DNA of 64,000 nucleotides. Origin: Flammula alnicola (lineage: Eukaryota; Basidiomycota; Agaricomycetes; Agaricales; Strophariaceae). This document shows positions 22,801-34,000 of the stretch, one piece after another; within the stretch, counting starts at the first letter, position 1, and each line of letters begins with the position of its first letter. Location: assembly GCA_015499995.1 (NCBI GenBank), contig JADNRV010000110.1:119889-183888 (forward strand). The letters are read 5' to 3'. A program made the position numbers and the translations under genes. The notes beneath the pieces were generated by a model. It did not search any database and was not told where the DNA came from. It saw nothing but the letters and a program-made list of their open reading frames with translations.

Positions 22801-25723
22801 ATCTACACCTAACTCGGACAGCTTTAAGGTTAATTGCATTGCGCGGTTTCGAAACCATTATACCGTAATTAACGAACCGCTGCTGCATATGTTTCCTTTG
22901 TTTAAGAGCTGCAAGACACGAGTTGTTTTTTCTCAGCGATCATCAGGCCAGTAACTGCAGTATATCTACGCTTGGGGATCTATTATACCTATCGAACCTC
23001 CGTGAGGTGCCTAACTGGATTCCCCATATAAGCTACGTTGCGACCGCCATGTTCGCTCTGAGCCGTAATCGATTATCAGTGTATGAAATCCGATTGCTCG
23101 ATCCTGCTTCCCTGATAACATCTTTAGAATCTCTTGGGAACCCGTTTTTGAAACCTGAACCATATTCCCATGTGACTTTAAGATGGAATGTTAAATACTC
23201 TAGGGAGCACAGCAAACGAAACTATTTCTTCCGGCGCTCATATTACTATGTGCGCCCAATCAAGTCGACGTGGACCATAACCCCGGACTGAGTATCTCCT
23301 CTTTCTTTTCAGACGCCGCCGTTACCCTTACTGCACGAGGGATCCTTCCCAGTCCTGATGTAACGGCCGGAATTAAGCCGCCACCCATCTTATTCGTGTA
23401 ATGAATTTTCACGATGCTTTAGGAGAATGATTACCGTGAGTGGAAAATGCAAGCATTTGATTTATCGATTCCCTCACCCAAGGCTGCGCTTTTAGGTCCG
23501 ATATTTCAATATCATCTTTCACGAGAGTTTTTGTGTCAGAGAGGTATTAGACTTTGCCTGGATATTCCTTGCCTAAGCTCCGATCTGTCAACCTGCTCCC
23601 CCATCCTGCTCCCCCATCTCCGCAGACGCAGCTTGCGGTAATCGTCCATGTGTTCCAAAGCCTCCGATACGATGGCAATAGAACCGCCGTGTTCAAGGCC
23701 ACATGGTGACGACATTCAAGGCAAATTTCGGCACTGTGTTCATCCACAAGAATGCTGCCGCGGACAAAGGAGCTTGAAGGGAGCCGGAACACCTCCGACG
23801 TAAACCGCAAACAAACCCCATAATCAGTTCAGTTCTGCTTAAAATCTACAAATATGTTCCAGAGTTGATCTGTTCCTGGCTCTGCCAAAATTCTTGTCAG
23901 GCAAGCAATGACCTAGACGAATAAGTATTCATGAATGTCTATATGGATTTTCCAGCTCGCAATGGAGTCTGGACGGCACCCTCGATTAAATCCACAACGA
24001 GATGTACCCCAATTCACTAGTTGAAGCCATCCCAAGGGAAATTAATTGCCTCAGCCTAATGAAATTTCATGTTGTGTCAGTGTGCACAGTTGAAGCTCGA
24101 ACGCTTGGGAAAACTCGAATGCCCAACATCACAAATCATTGGTTCCTCGCCGTCGTTGACTCGTGTAGAACCAGAGACGTGGAACCACATCGATTTTTAC
24201 ACCTTCAACTAGGCATACGAGAACGTCCATGTATAAAAGACAACACAAGGAAGTATTCCAAGCCGTCAATAAACTCGGTCCAGTAAATGAGTAACGCTCT
24301 ATCTCCATGGTGGCGAGTCACACCTATCCTCATTCGCGGAGAATGGTTGCCGCGATGATATATTGTCTAACAGGCTACTGGTATCCTTAAATGTTTACCG
24401 ATGTTAAGAGCGGTGGCTTCCGAGTCTATGCTGTTCGTTCGGACTTACCGCGCCCGTGTAATATATATCCTGTAAATGGGAGATTTTAAATATAGAGATC
24501 GTCCTTGAAACGTTTGGATGGTGTGGTGCTTCTGGGGAGGGGGGTGTCAAGGCCTGAGTTCACTGCCATTCCGGGAGCTTTGTAGCCTCTGACCAACCTC
24601 TGACGAATCTACGAAGCCCGTCTAATTAGCTCATGTCCTACACAGGATAATGTCAATGGTCAGACTCAATCCTCAAAAACATCGTTGGGAAGTTGCCAAA
24701 ACCAGTAGCCATCGGGATGTAGTATGTACATTAGTACGTAATAGTTAGGGCAACCCATCATTGGATGTGACAACGATGCGTGATTTGTCCCAAAATCGCA
24801 GCTGAGAAATGTCGTAAATGAAACCGCGTACCAATTGAAACTTGAGTTGTTGCCATCAAAATAAGGATTTGGGTTTTAAAGTTGGGATGAAGCCGCGCTC
24901 AGTTGAGCAATTGCATGACTCCAGTAGCGTCAGTAAGGTATAGACCATTTCACACCCACACGGTCATATATGCGATGAGACAAAGAAGACGACAACGAGG
25001 CTTTTGATCGCGGATTACCGATTATCTAATCATTAATTTGCACCCACCAAAGATGAACAGAATATCGACAGTGAGTACATTTCCAATGACAACCCGCCAC
25101 CTTCCAGGTGAAGGTATAAAGGACAGGTAAAGTAAATGGCCAGATTTTCCCTGCATCACAATGTGAGCGTATATGGTTTGAAATGAAAGCGCTCTCACCA
25201 CCAAGGAAACACTCGTACGGCACGACACGACTGGAAGAGTTTCCTGGATTATGGCTCATGGCAAGAGATTCATATGATGGATTTCCTCGGAGGCCGAATT
25301 GGATTAGGAGCTACGTAGGCGCCAGTGTATCCGTTCTAGCTGTCAAAGCTAAAAGACGTTATTAGATAGGCGGTCTCGTGCTCTTGGTCAGATTTTAAGG
25401 GATGTCGAAACATATACACTAGTAGATCCGAAACCACCGATACTTAGAGGATCCCAGCTCAAAAAGCCGATTCCCCATAATCCCAACTTCATGATCCCAG
25501 GGTCCTTTAACGTTGAATATTAAATTTTATGGTCGGCAGGCCTGTAGACTCCCACACCTACTTAATGACTCCTTTACCCCATTTCAAGAGGAAGGGTCAG
25601 ATTCAGAAGGAACGCAGATTCAATTATGAATTGCCATGCGTGATCTCAGGAGCGTAGGTACTTGAGCACGAAGGTATAAAAGGACGAGCGAGCTCTCACT
25701 TGGATGTAACTCGCCCTACTCCC
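19820..25723. other. 5.9-kb gene-poor interval
   Basis: After the open upstream extension of the phosphotransferase frame (to 20239), no splice-joined gene or transposase/reverse-transcriptase motif could be found on either strand. Frames at 21957-22202, 22923-23291, 23447-23810 and 24002-24286 are short and unremarkable. A TA-rich stretch with repeated 'tatat' occurs at about 20360-20385. The interval may contain diverged transposon remains below my ability to recognise by eye. Confidence 0.45.
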
Positions 25724-26106
25724 ATGTCGTCTTCAACCACCAACCCTTCTGAGGATGTGAGTACGAGCCCTGTCGTCATTCGCACAATTCAGTGATTGTT
25801 ACCGTTAGCAAAACCGTCTGAACTCTCAACTCGATGGCCCACGAACACCCAAAAGAACGCCAATGGCATGCCAATTTTGCCGAGGTAAGGGGGTCCAATT
25901 CGTCCTGTTAGAAAGTGACTGTCGACTGACCACATGATTTGTGCCAGGTCGAAAATTAAAATGCGATGGAATAAAGCCTTCCTGTGCAAACTGCGACCGG
26001 CGTGGTTACCCATGCAATTATACGCCTGTCTCTGGGTACGTTAATTAGATGATCAAGGTGTGAAAATGATTCTAAATATTACGCACATAGCACGACGCCT
26101 AAATGA
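25724..26106 (+). CDS. Zn(II)2Cys6 binuclear-cluster protein, very short
   Basis: Fungal-specific DNA-binding domain of the Gal4 type. Exons 25724-25756, 25809-25884, 25948-26035 and a final 26091-26106 join in frame to only 70 aa. Before the cluster comes PRTPKRTPMA; the cluster itself is C-QF-C-RGRKLK-C-DGIKPS-C-AN-C-DRRGYP-C, that is C-x2-C-x6-C-x6-C-x2-C-x6-C, a textbook spacing, with the basic RKLKCDG loop that contacts DNA. After it the protein has only NYTPVSGTTPK before a stop in the last tiny exon. Full transcription factors of this class are usually several hundred residues, and even the short basidiomycete forms normally continue after the cluster. It is therefore either a genuine mini-protein or, as likely, a decayed or mis-spliced gene whose downstream exons are gone. 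The last intron is the weakest part of the model. Confidence 0.7.
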
Positions 26107-28549
26107 ACTTTGCATCCTGTACTTATACACCTCGATTGTCATCGTCCATGGCCATATTTAATACTAGAACTCACCGTATCGTCGCAATTTGTTCTTCTTG
26201 CACGCTGTCGGGAGCCCGTCTTGCGGAGGTTACCGCAAGACCAAGTCAGCAGGGTCAGGAAAATCTGAGGCATGATACTGTCAGCTATTGCTATATGCCT
26301 GGCTTGAAGGGAGAAGTCTAAATTGCGTCGTTCCAGACAGCAGAGAACCCTGTGCCTTGCACCATGTGGCGATACTTAGTCCATTCATTGAACGGAAAAG
26401 TCCAAGGTGAGGCCGAGATGCACATACGTAAGTTGCAGATCTGTCGCCACCCGCGAGCCTCGCAACACCCTTTGAAGATAGTTAGTAATCTGCTATTGAC
26501 CTTACAATGGTGCCTACTTTTGCGTCAGTCTCACGGTACCCTGCGAGGCAGAAACACGTTTTCGATGTCAAGATCGACGATAGGTGCTCATTTCCCAAGG
26601 CGCAGTAGTGTGACCCAGGAAGTGATAGCAGGATGTCGGCGTATTTTGGATACCGTTAAGGCTGTGGGATCAACTTACGTTGCCATTCAATGAATTCGCT
26701 ATGTGGAGAGTGGAGACCCTTTTCAAAACGTTTTCATCTGGCCATCTGGCCACAAAGCCGTGAACGTTGTCAGTTCATAAATGAATTTTGATTTTGAACG
26801 GTAATCACCGGCGGCCAGATGGAGATTGAGGAAATAGGGATCATAATGGCCGATTCCAACATCGAGCGCCTTTCAGCAGGGTTTTGAGCTCCGACTTTCA
26901 GAAAACGGGAAAAAAGGCTTACTTATCGTCGTGTCACACCCAGATTTCGGGGAGAGGATCGGGTACCGAACAAGCCAGATATCTATTAATGAATAACCAT
27001 AGATTACCGCACGCTCGAGATTGGAAAGAGATTTAGAATACCCTCGTTCCTAGCCTTGACGTCGCTTTGTGCAGTCATTTTCGAGGGTAATAACCAAGGT
27101 TGGAATGGACGAACTCGTGATACTGCAGTTGAAGCTTGGAAAGAAGATCAGCGTAATTTTTATTCAGCACTTTACTCGGGCTTCGCTTTATGCCGTGGCA
27201 ATATTCCCACGCACTGTTAGCTTCATCATTATCGCGATCGTGGTTAGTACCAGCAACGTCGAGATTGGCTGCCTTAACTCTCGTATTTCTTTGTTTCTGA
27301 TAGATCAATTCCCATGGAGGCCCCATCTGGGCTATTTGAGCGCCGTGTTTTGGAACGCGATGCATTTTATTTCCCGAATTTCGTAACAGTGAGTAAGCTT
27401 TGTATTTTAATCCTCTCCCACGTCTTAACCTACGGTACAGGTTGAAGAAGAAGAATACCTTATTCGCAAGGTATGATCACGACACGACTGCAACGTTTAA
27501 CCACCAGTTTAAATAATTCATTACCGCTCGCTCATTAAACATAGATTAATGACTCTCCTCACATCAGGGAAAAGCGACATCGTTCAGTAGGTCAATGTAG
27601 ACTCGATACTTTTGGTAGACCGGTAGAGTAGTCCCCAAGTTAGTAGCTTCGGTAGACTTCTGCAGCCTGTCAGTAGTCCTCCATAGTTGTCGCTCATAGC
27701 TCGATACGGCTAGTAGATCTCAGTAGATCCAGCTCTACTAGGTGTATTCATGCTATCGGAACTACTGACAGTCCAGTACATATCGGAAAGTTCACACAGA
27801 ATATGAAATAAAAACCATTCATTTGTGGAGACATATGCTACAAAATACAACGGTGGGAGGCAAGTGACTACAGAGAACTTACCTATCATACTGCTCGATA
27901 GATGCAGGTGTGTCGCCACCACTGCCTCTCCTCACGGTACCAGGGTGTCACAGGCGAGGCACCTCATCATCATCGTACAGAGGTGGGGCCGCTGCTACTG
28001 CTCCTCATTGTACACGGGTATCACCGCCGCTCCTGGTTGTATGTCGGTGGCATCACCCTCTCTTGCACTGGCATCGCTACCATACCCATCGTCATACGTC
28101 GTTGGCCTATTGCCGTAGTGCTGGTGATGCCACCTTAGTGTTGGCGTAAACCCGTACTACATGCCGTGGTCATTGGCTTCTGGGGAAAGGAGTCAGATGC
28201 ACAGTCAGAGGCAACAATGACAACATACCTGGCATTAGCACGCAATCCAGCCCTCTCTCTCGTCGCCCTTGTGATAGAAGCTTTTTCACGTGGCCATCAT
28301 CTAAAGGAAGGAGGATGCAGAAGAAGGGTGTCAGAGGGAGAGCGTCGGAGCGTCGGAAATGATAACAAAGGAACAGACGTAACCAGAAACACAAGTCATC
28401 GGCTACAGTTACTCGACCCACCCTGTTTCTCGTCATCCTTGCAGAAATCAGGTAAGTGCGCAATTAGTCTCTTCGATGCCAAACACTGACTCGATTGGAC
28501 CGAGTGTGTATCAAGGTCAAGCCGTACATAGATGACGACGAGGGCTTAC

Positions 28550-28858
28550 CTAGCTCATGGGCTGTCGTCCTCCAACTCCTTGCTCATCACCATATGATTC
28601 CGCTGCTCGTTCTGCTAGTTGTCGCATGCCAAGTTATAAGATGTGGCTGGAAAACGGCAAGATTAGTAGGTCATTCTACAGAGGATGCAAAATAAGGACA
28701 TACCGTCAAATGTTATAACTCCAAATCTCTTGCTCTGTTCCTCCCGCAATGGCGACTCATAAAGGATGGATAGGTTTGTACTAAATGTTCAACGGTGGTC
28801 AGAGGTGCGCGGTGCAGGTCAAGGACTCACCCAACCAATTGATGAAGACTCTTCAGGA
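28550..28858 (-). other. Possible exons of an unrecognised or decayed gene
   Basis: Three stretches have splice-like edges on the minus strand: 28831-28858, 28704-28780 and about 28550-28614, separated by short introns with GT...AG ends (one starts gtgagt, one gtatgt). They join in one phase to read LKSLHQLVGTNL, then YESPLREEQSKRFG, then AERAAESYGDEQG and a stop. The pieces look coding but I recognise no family, and no convincing start codon exon exists upstream; a competing frame in the first exon (MISSPEESSSIG) would need a frameshift to continue. A pyrimidine-rich tract at 28920-28985 on this strand could be a leader. It could equally be chance. Confidence 0.25.
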
Positions 28859-29143
28859 CTAGAAATCATGCGCGTCAGTGGCATACTTACCCAGTGAGGA
28901 TGAGAAAGGTCAGTATTAGCAACGCAAAGGGAAAAGGCAAGGAGGGAACGAAGGAGCGAGGAATTGAGGACGTGGGAGGAACAAAGAATTTCCGAGTTTA
29001 GAAGTCGAACATTGTGTTGTATTTGGTCTTTCGGAGTTTAAATGAACTTGCACATTTCAAGTCCTTTGAAATTCGGTTTGATGAGCCATATTCTTCAGAC
29101 AGCACCATGCGGTATTGCATTTTCATATGCAATATATCGTCAC

Positions 29144-29205
29144 TTGACCGAGTGGTAATATTGTAGGAAGTTATATTTTTGGCGACCTCGGAGTTCAATC
29201 CTCCG
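29144..29205 (+). other. tRNA-like A-box/B-box relic
   Basis: An A-box-like word TTGACCGAGTGGT (29144-29156) resembles the D-arm of type II tRNAs (TGGCCGAGTGGT). About 33 bp later comes a perfect T-arm: CGGAG-TTCAATC-CTCCG (29189-29205), which contains a B-box. A 5' acceptor strand able to pair with the 3' TCGTTGC is absent, so this is not a functional tRNA gene; a tRNA pseudogene or the head of a tRNA-derived SINE fits. A short 'tatcgactc' repeat follows about 25 bp downstream. Confidence 0.35.
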
Positions 29206-29426
29206 TCGTTGCCACATTATTTCCTTGCATCTATCGACTCTATCGACTCTATCAGCCATTTGAATGTACATAGTCTACTGGGGAGCCCACCTGTTAGAGA
29301 GCGCTATTGAATAATAAGTGAAGGCTTGATTGCCATACCGGAGCTACGTGGTCTACCTAAGCACTGAATTTCTATCAAGTCTACCACCTTTGAGTGAAGA
29401 AATACATAGCCTTTCGCTTTTCCCTG

Positions 29427-30393
29427 ATGCAGCGAAAGTGGAAGAAACTAGCAAATCGGCGGTGTGTGGGCTCTATTATCATCGACAGTGCTTTTTTTTA
29501 AGTGAACAACTTGTAATATTAGCTTGCAAATATGGGGTTTGTCGTCTTACTGGCTATACCTATCGATCCCCTCTTATTTGAAATCTTTCTAGGCGGAGAC
29601 ATTACGGCCAAAGGCACTCTCCTCGCCCAACCTTTACCACCATTTATCGATAAGTAGTACGTCGAGTTCTTGCATCTGAATTTCTGTCTACGACATTTTT
29701 GCATTAGTCCAGACCTCATATCTCGCATCAAAGCCACTGGGGCTTTTGATAATTCGCCCAACAAAGCGCCCAATCACATCATTATGAACGAGGTGACTCA
29801 AGACTGTCTCTTCATACAACTCTGGTCTAAACGGCTTTGTCAAGTACCTTCCAGGACAAGGAATCATGGTGCATAGAATCAAATTTTCTATTCCTTTCAC
29901 CACTTCTTAATCTTCGCGTTAGCCGCATGAAGATGGTCCTCAATATCACCCTGCCGTCGCCACCATATCTTTGGGCTCTCATGCGATTTTTCATTACTAT
30001 CAATATCAGTCAGAGACCGATGATGTCGCCGCTTCTCGCGGACGTGGCAAGACCATTGACATGATGCCAGTATTGTCTATTTTACTGGAACCTCGAAGCC
30101 TTATTATCTCCTCGGGGACGATGTACCTTTCTCACCTCCACGGGTGAGTACACACACTGACGGTCTATAAACTCGTCTCAGATCATCGCCCTTCCAGAAT
30201 CGATGAGGTAGAGGAAGATGTCATTGCATCTACTCCTACTTCACCAGGCATAATTATCTCAAATCTAGACCAGCTACAAGACCCTCATATTAAACGGTTA
30301 ATAAGTGAAGGACTTCCATTGAAGCGGGGAATTCGGCACAGTTTAACATGTAGGGACGTAGACCGCATTTCATCTCTTACTACGCATCGCTGA
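29427..30393 (+). CDS. ALKBH6: ALKBH6-like 2-oxoglutarate/Fe(II) dioxygenase
   Basis: AlkB-family dioxygenase of the ALKBH6 group, likely acting on nucleic acid or nucleic-acid-binding partners; its substrate is unsettled. Exons 29427-29461, 29523-29536 (14 nt), 29593-29656, 29708-29792, 29845-29868 (24 nt), 29923-30143 and 30198-30393 join in frame to 212 aa. Landmarks follow ALKBH6 in order: KWKKLANRRLQIWGGDITAK, LLAQPLPPF, RIKATGAF, APNHIIMNE, YLPGQGIMPHEDGP (Fe ligands H and D), HPAVATISLGSH, a VLSILLEPRSLIISSG strand, LSHLHG (distal His) and near the C-terminus RHSLTCRDV, whose arginine binds 2-oxoglutarate. The family normally has about 30 more residues before KWKK; I could not find a convincing first exon between 29300 and 29430, so this start (an in-frame ATG directly before the KWKK segment) is provisional and the true 5' end may be an unrecognised exon. 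Confidence 0.9.
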
Positions 30394-30651
30394 GGTCCAA
30401 TTCTATCGGATCGTTCTTGTAAAATAAATTCATTTTCCCAGGTTATTTCGGAATCTGCAACTCCAGAATTAGCTCTGGATCGTTGCGTGGAAAGTACTCC
30501 AGGTCTCTCCAGGCGGGGAACGATTTGGAGGACTCAGGTTAATTTTAGTGATGTGGAAATGTTCGTTACATTAATGAAATGCCCACATTCATGAGCCATA
30601 CACAGCCTTTCGAAAATGCAACATGCGGTGTATGCTCGATATAGACTTCAT

Positions 30652-30973
30652 TTAGGAACTTCCTGGTTCGAAGGGGCCTTGGGAATCCAATGACGGCTTT
30701 GGAAGCTTCATAGCCGTGCTCCTATGAGCCTGAAAGAAACGGCGACGCTTGAAAGACATACTAAAAACAACACGGAGAACGACGGCGATGGACGCGATGT
30801 TTGCAGCTGCAAGTCCTTGAGCTGACTGACGTGATGATGAATTAAGTAGGCTTAGACTTTCATGAATGGGAGGTGCCTTGCAAGCAACCGGAAATGACAA
30901 CCATCAACCGAGGATTCTCATGCATATGAACATCATCCTACACGAGTACGAACAAAAGCAGCACTGGGAACAT
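30652..30973 (-). CDS. Candidate small secreted or membrane protein
   Basis: Two exons, 30944-30973 and 30652-30876, would join in phase 0 to 84 aa. Exon 1 encodes MFPVLLLFVL, a compact signal-peptide-like start; exon 2 continues APPIHESLSLLN, then a hydrophobic stretch (AAANIASIAVVLRVVF) followed by KRRR and a polar tail ending FEPGSS. The intron runs gtgtag...ttgcaag, acceptable but not strong. No family is recognised. It lies 113 bp beyond the CHO2 stop on the same strand, so transcription in the same direction is plausible but not operonic. A chance open frame cannot be excluded. Confidence 0.4.
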
Positions 30974-31085
30974 CGGTGTACTTCTAGTACTGAATGGATA
31001 TCGTGGAAGTCGGCATACTGATTGAAGACGATAATTGAATGAAAAGATGGAAAATATATTGAGGGCCACCGCTCCGCCTTCAGTA

Positions 31086-34000
31086 TTAAGCACTTGATGA
31101 TAGGATTTCTTTCGACACAAGTATTCGGTTCGCCAAGGTGGTCAGGTTCGCATCAGCGACGACGACTTCAGGAGCATACTCGACGTCAAATATTTGCCTG
31201 ACTGCGGCGCATATTCGCTTCGCCTGTCGTTCCGACCAGAAACTAAAGTCGTCGGGATCGCGACCCTCCTGATCTGACTCCGGTTCGACCATCACGGAGT
31301 TGGACGGAGAGGCCGACATGGGAAGAGCCACCGCACCATCCTGCGAAGGTGTATTGGGTATCTTGCAGGATAGTGGGATTAAAGAAGGGTCGGAGTCGAG
31401 GCACAACGGGACGATATGCATGAGGGATTCTCGGACCGTCGTGAAATTGACATCGGAAGGCCTATCGACTAATAAATTTTTTTGATTTCAGCTGCCGCGA
31501 ACAGAAGAACAAGAAAGACAAGCGTGCCGTATATCTCAATCGGACCGTCCATGCTCATGACGTTGTATTTTCCATCATGGTGATATCGAACCTGCGGATG
31601 TGGAGTCAGTAACTGAACCATTGTTAGGGCACTTTGACTGATTTACCTCATAGCGCCCAACTAGCCAAGGGAGTGTATTGCCTTTGAAAGTTACAGTGCC
31701 TTTCTCGGCATCTCTATGGGGGCTCGGAGCCCGGTCATAACCCAGAGGAACGTCGCCGTCCCACTCCTCGTCATGTACAGGAAGCCACATGCCCATGGAC
31801 GAAGTCTTAGTAACCTGCTTGGACTTGTTCGCGCCAACCTGATGGATATCATTTGGTTAGTCAAATATGTTTTCGCACAAGGCATGATCGATAAGGGCCG
31901 ACCTACCCGGTATAGACCAATCCAGTCTTTTCGAGAGTGTTTGTGCGGGGCTTGCCATTTGACAGTGATATGTTCGCCGAGGTGAAAGGCGAGCTTGCCA
32001 GTCTTAGTGCTCGGTGCGATCGAGACCCGGTATTTGGAACTGTCATATGACGATAGATCATTCGCAACCCGGCTGAATGATAAGGAGGACAATGATGAGG
32101 GAAGAATAGACAAGGAGAGCAACAGTGAACATACGTGATAACCAATTTCTCCCTCGACTGACGCAGCAGGACTTTGGTGTCTTGGACAACCTCTGATATC
32201 CTTGGCGCAGCTGAGATGACAACAGCGGAGGGCAGTTGTCAGGGCGTATACTCGCTTAAACAGAATTTAAAGTTTTAACACTCACACCTTGCCAGAAACT
32301 CCTCGACGGCATCAGCCGTCTCTTCATAAACCTTGTCAAACGTGCCTATCACTTCTCTCGCGACCCTCTTCAGTTCGGGCGCGTGCCTTCCTGCGCGGAA
32401 CTCGAGGATTCTTGCATTTTTGCTAGCCACGCTCTTCATAACCTTGACAAATCCTGCATCTTTTCGGAGAGAATCGCCATAAAGCTTGCGCATGTGAGGG
32501 CTGAATGTAAAAATTAGATTTAAAATTAAAAGTCAATTAGAATGCGAGAAAAAAAGCGGCTGCCGCGAAATAACGCACTGTTCGACACTGCTGAGGAACC
32601 ACCAATTCGCAAGGTGGCGGATCACGGCCAGGGAAAGCACAAGTTTGCTCCCACTAATGAGTGCGAGGCCAAAGTAGGCTGCGCCACCCATCGCTTCTGG
32701 ATTATTGAGGTACCTGTAAGATAAGACTCCTAATCAGTCCGGGTACCTGAGTCGCAATGCCCCAACTAACCGGTAGATGCCTGTATATTCGAGGTGGGCC
32801 GGGAACTCCTCCATGAAGAAATCTCCGAAGAACCACCCTAAACCGTCCTGTGTTTTAGAAACAAGCCCCATGATATGAGAAAATAGACTGCTTACCGAAG
32901 ACGCCTAGCACCTCATATGACTCCATGGTAGCCCAAATATGCAATCCTATGAGGAGCTATAAAATCGATAAGAAAATATACATGCACATACCGAAAACTC
33001 AGACTTACAGAGCCCAACGTATGTCGGAGAAGTTCATTGCCGACAGTCCAGTCATGAGGAACACTATAGGCCTTCCACGCGACACCGACGCAGGAGACTG
33101 ACATAAGAGATAGTAAGCGAAATCGACTTCGGTCATCAATAAAAAATCGACTGACCGTATGTCATGCACATGCTCAGATTATAAATAGTTTTCCAGTTCG
33201 AAAAGGCCTCAATGATGGCGTTCTGTCCTCCATTCTGGATATAGTCGTAGTGATAATTCTTCAAATAATGTCTGACGAGGAACTTGTTCTCGCTCTGTGC
33301 GCGTAGGAGTAATCCCAGACCGAAGTAATGGATGGTACACCACGTCAGAGCATGAATAAAGTGAAGAATCAAGGAGGTCTTCGGCGACAGCTTGGGAATG
33401 AATGAGAGAGCGAGGCCGTAAATGATAACCAGAAGGAGCATGGCGTCAGTTGCTCTGTAATCAACCGAAAAAATCGTAAGTTAGCAAGAAGTAAAGTTCG
33501 CAAAAGTGGGCGGCCATCTACCTCAGAATGTCGACGTTTCGTAGAATCACGGCATCCCGTCTGAAGTACTTGTTCAGAAGGTCATGCTGAGAAAGAACCT
33601 TCCTCCTCTGCGAGGTGCTGCTCCTCGGGTTTGTAGGGCTGGTGTCGATATCTCCATTCGAAGACACTGTGCTCTCCATCGAGAGGCTCGCGTAATGCCT
33701 TGAGATCTTGGACGATTTAATTTTACCCTGAAACGAGCTCGCTTTGGCAGTTGTGGGCGGAACTTCGTCTTCAATCTCTGTCTCAAGCTCCGTTTCCGTG
33801 GCGGTATCACCCTCGGTAACTGCGGGAGTAGAGAGACATGAGTTAGACTGAGGGGTTGCCGTGCCATTTGTGAATGACGCGCTTCGTGAACCCTCTCCAG
33901 CTTTCGCGTGAGAACCAGCAGGGAAGATGGGAGTACGTCTGGCGATGGCTTTTCGTTGGCCATACATACGTTCAATGTCTGTCAAGGAGGGGAAAAGGCA

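Larger units (their letters stand above)
26107..29426. other. 3.3-kb gene-poor interval with low-complexity patch
   Basis: No complete gene recognised. A patch around 27590-27740 is rich in repeated 'gtagac/gtagt' words. A GC- and trinucleotide-biased tract lies at 27900-28140 (repeated 'cacc', 'catcgt' words) that reads as YDDGYGSDASAREGDATD on the minus strand, but without a supportable model. Possible decayed minus-strand exons (28550-28858) and a tRNA-like relic (29144-29205) are listed separately. Confidence 0.4.
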
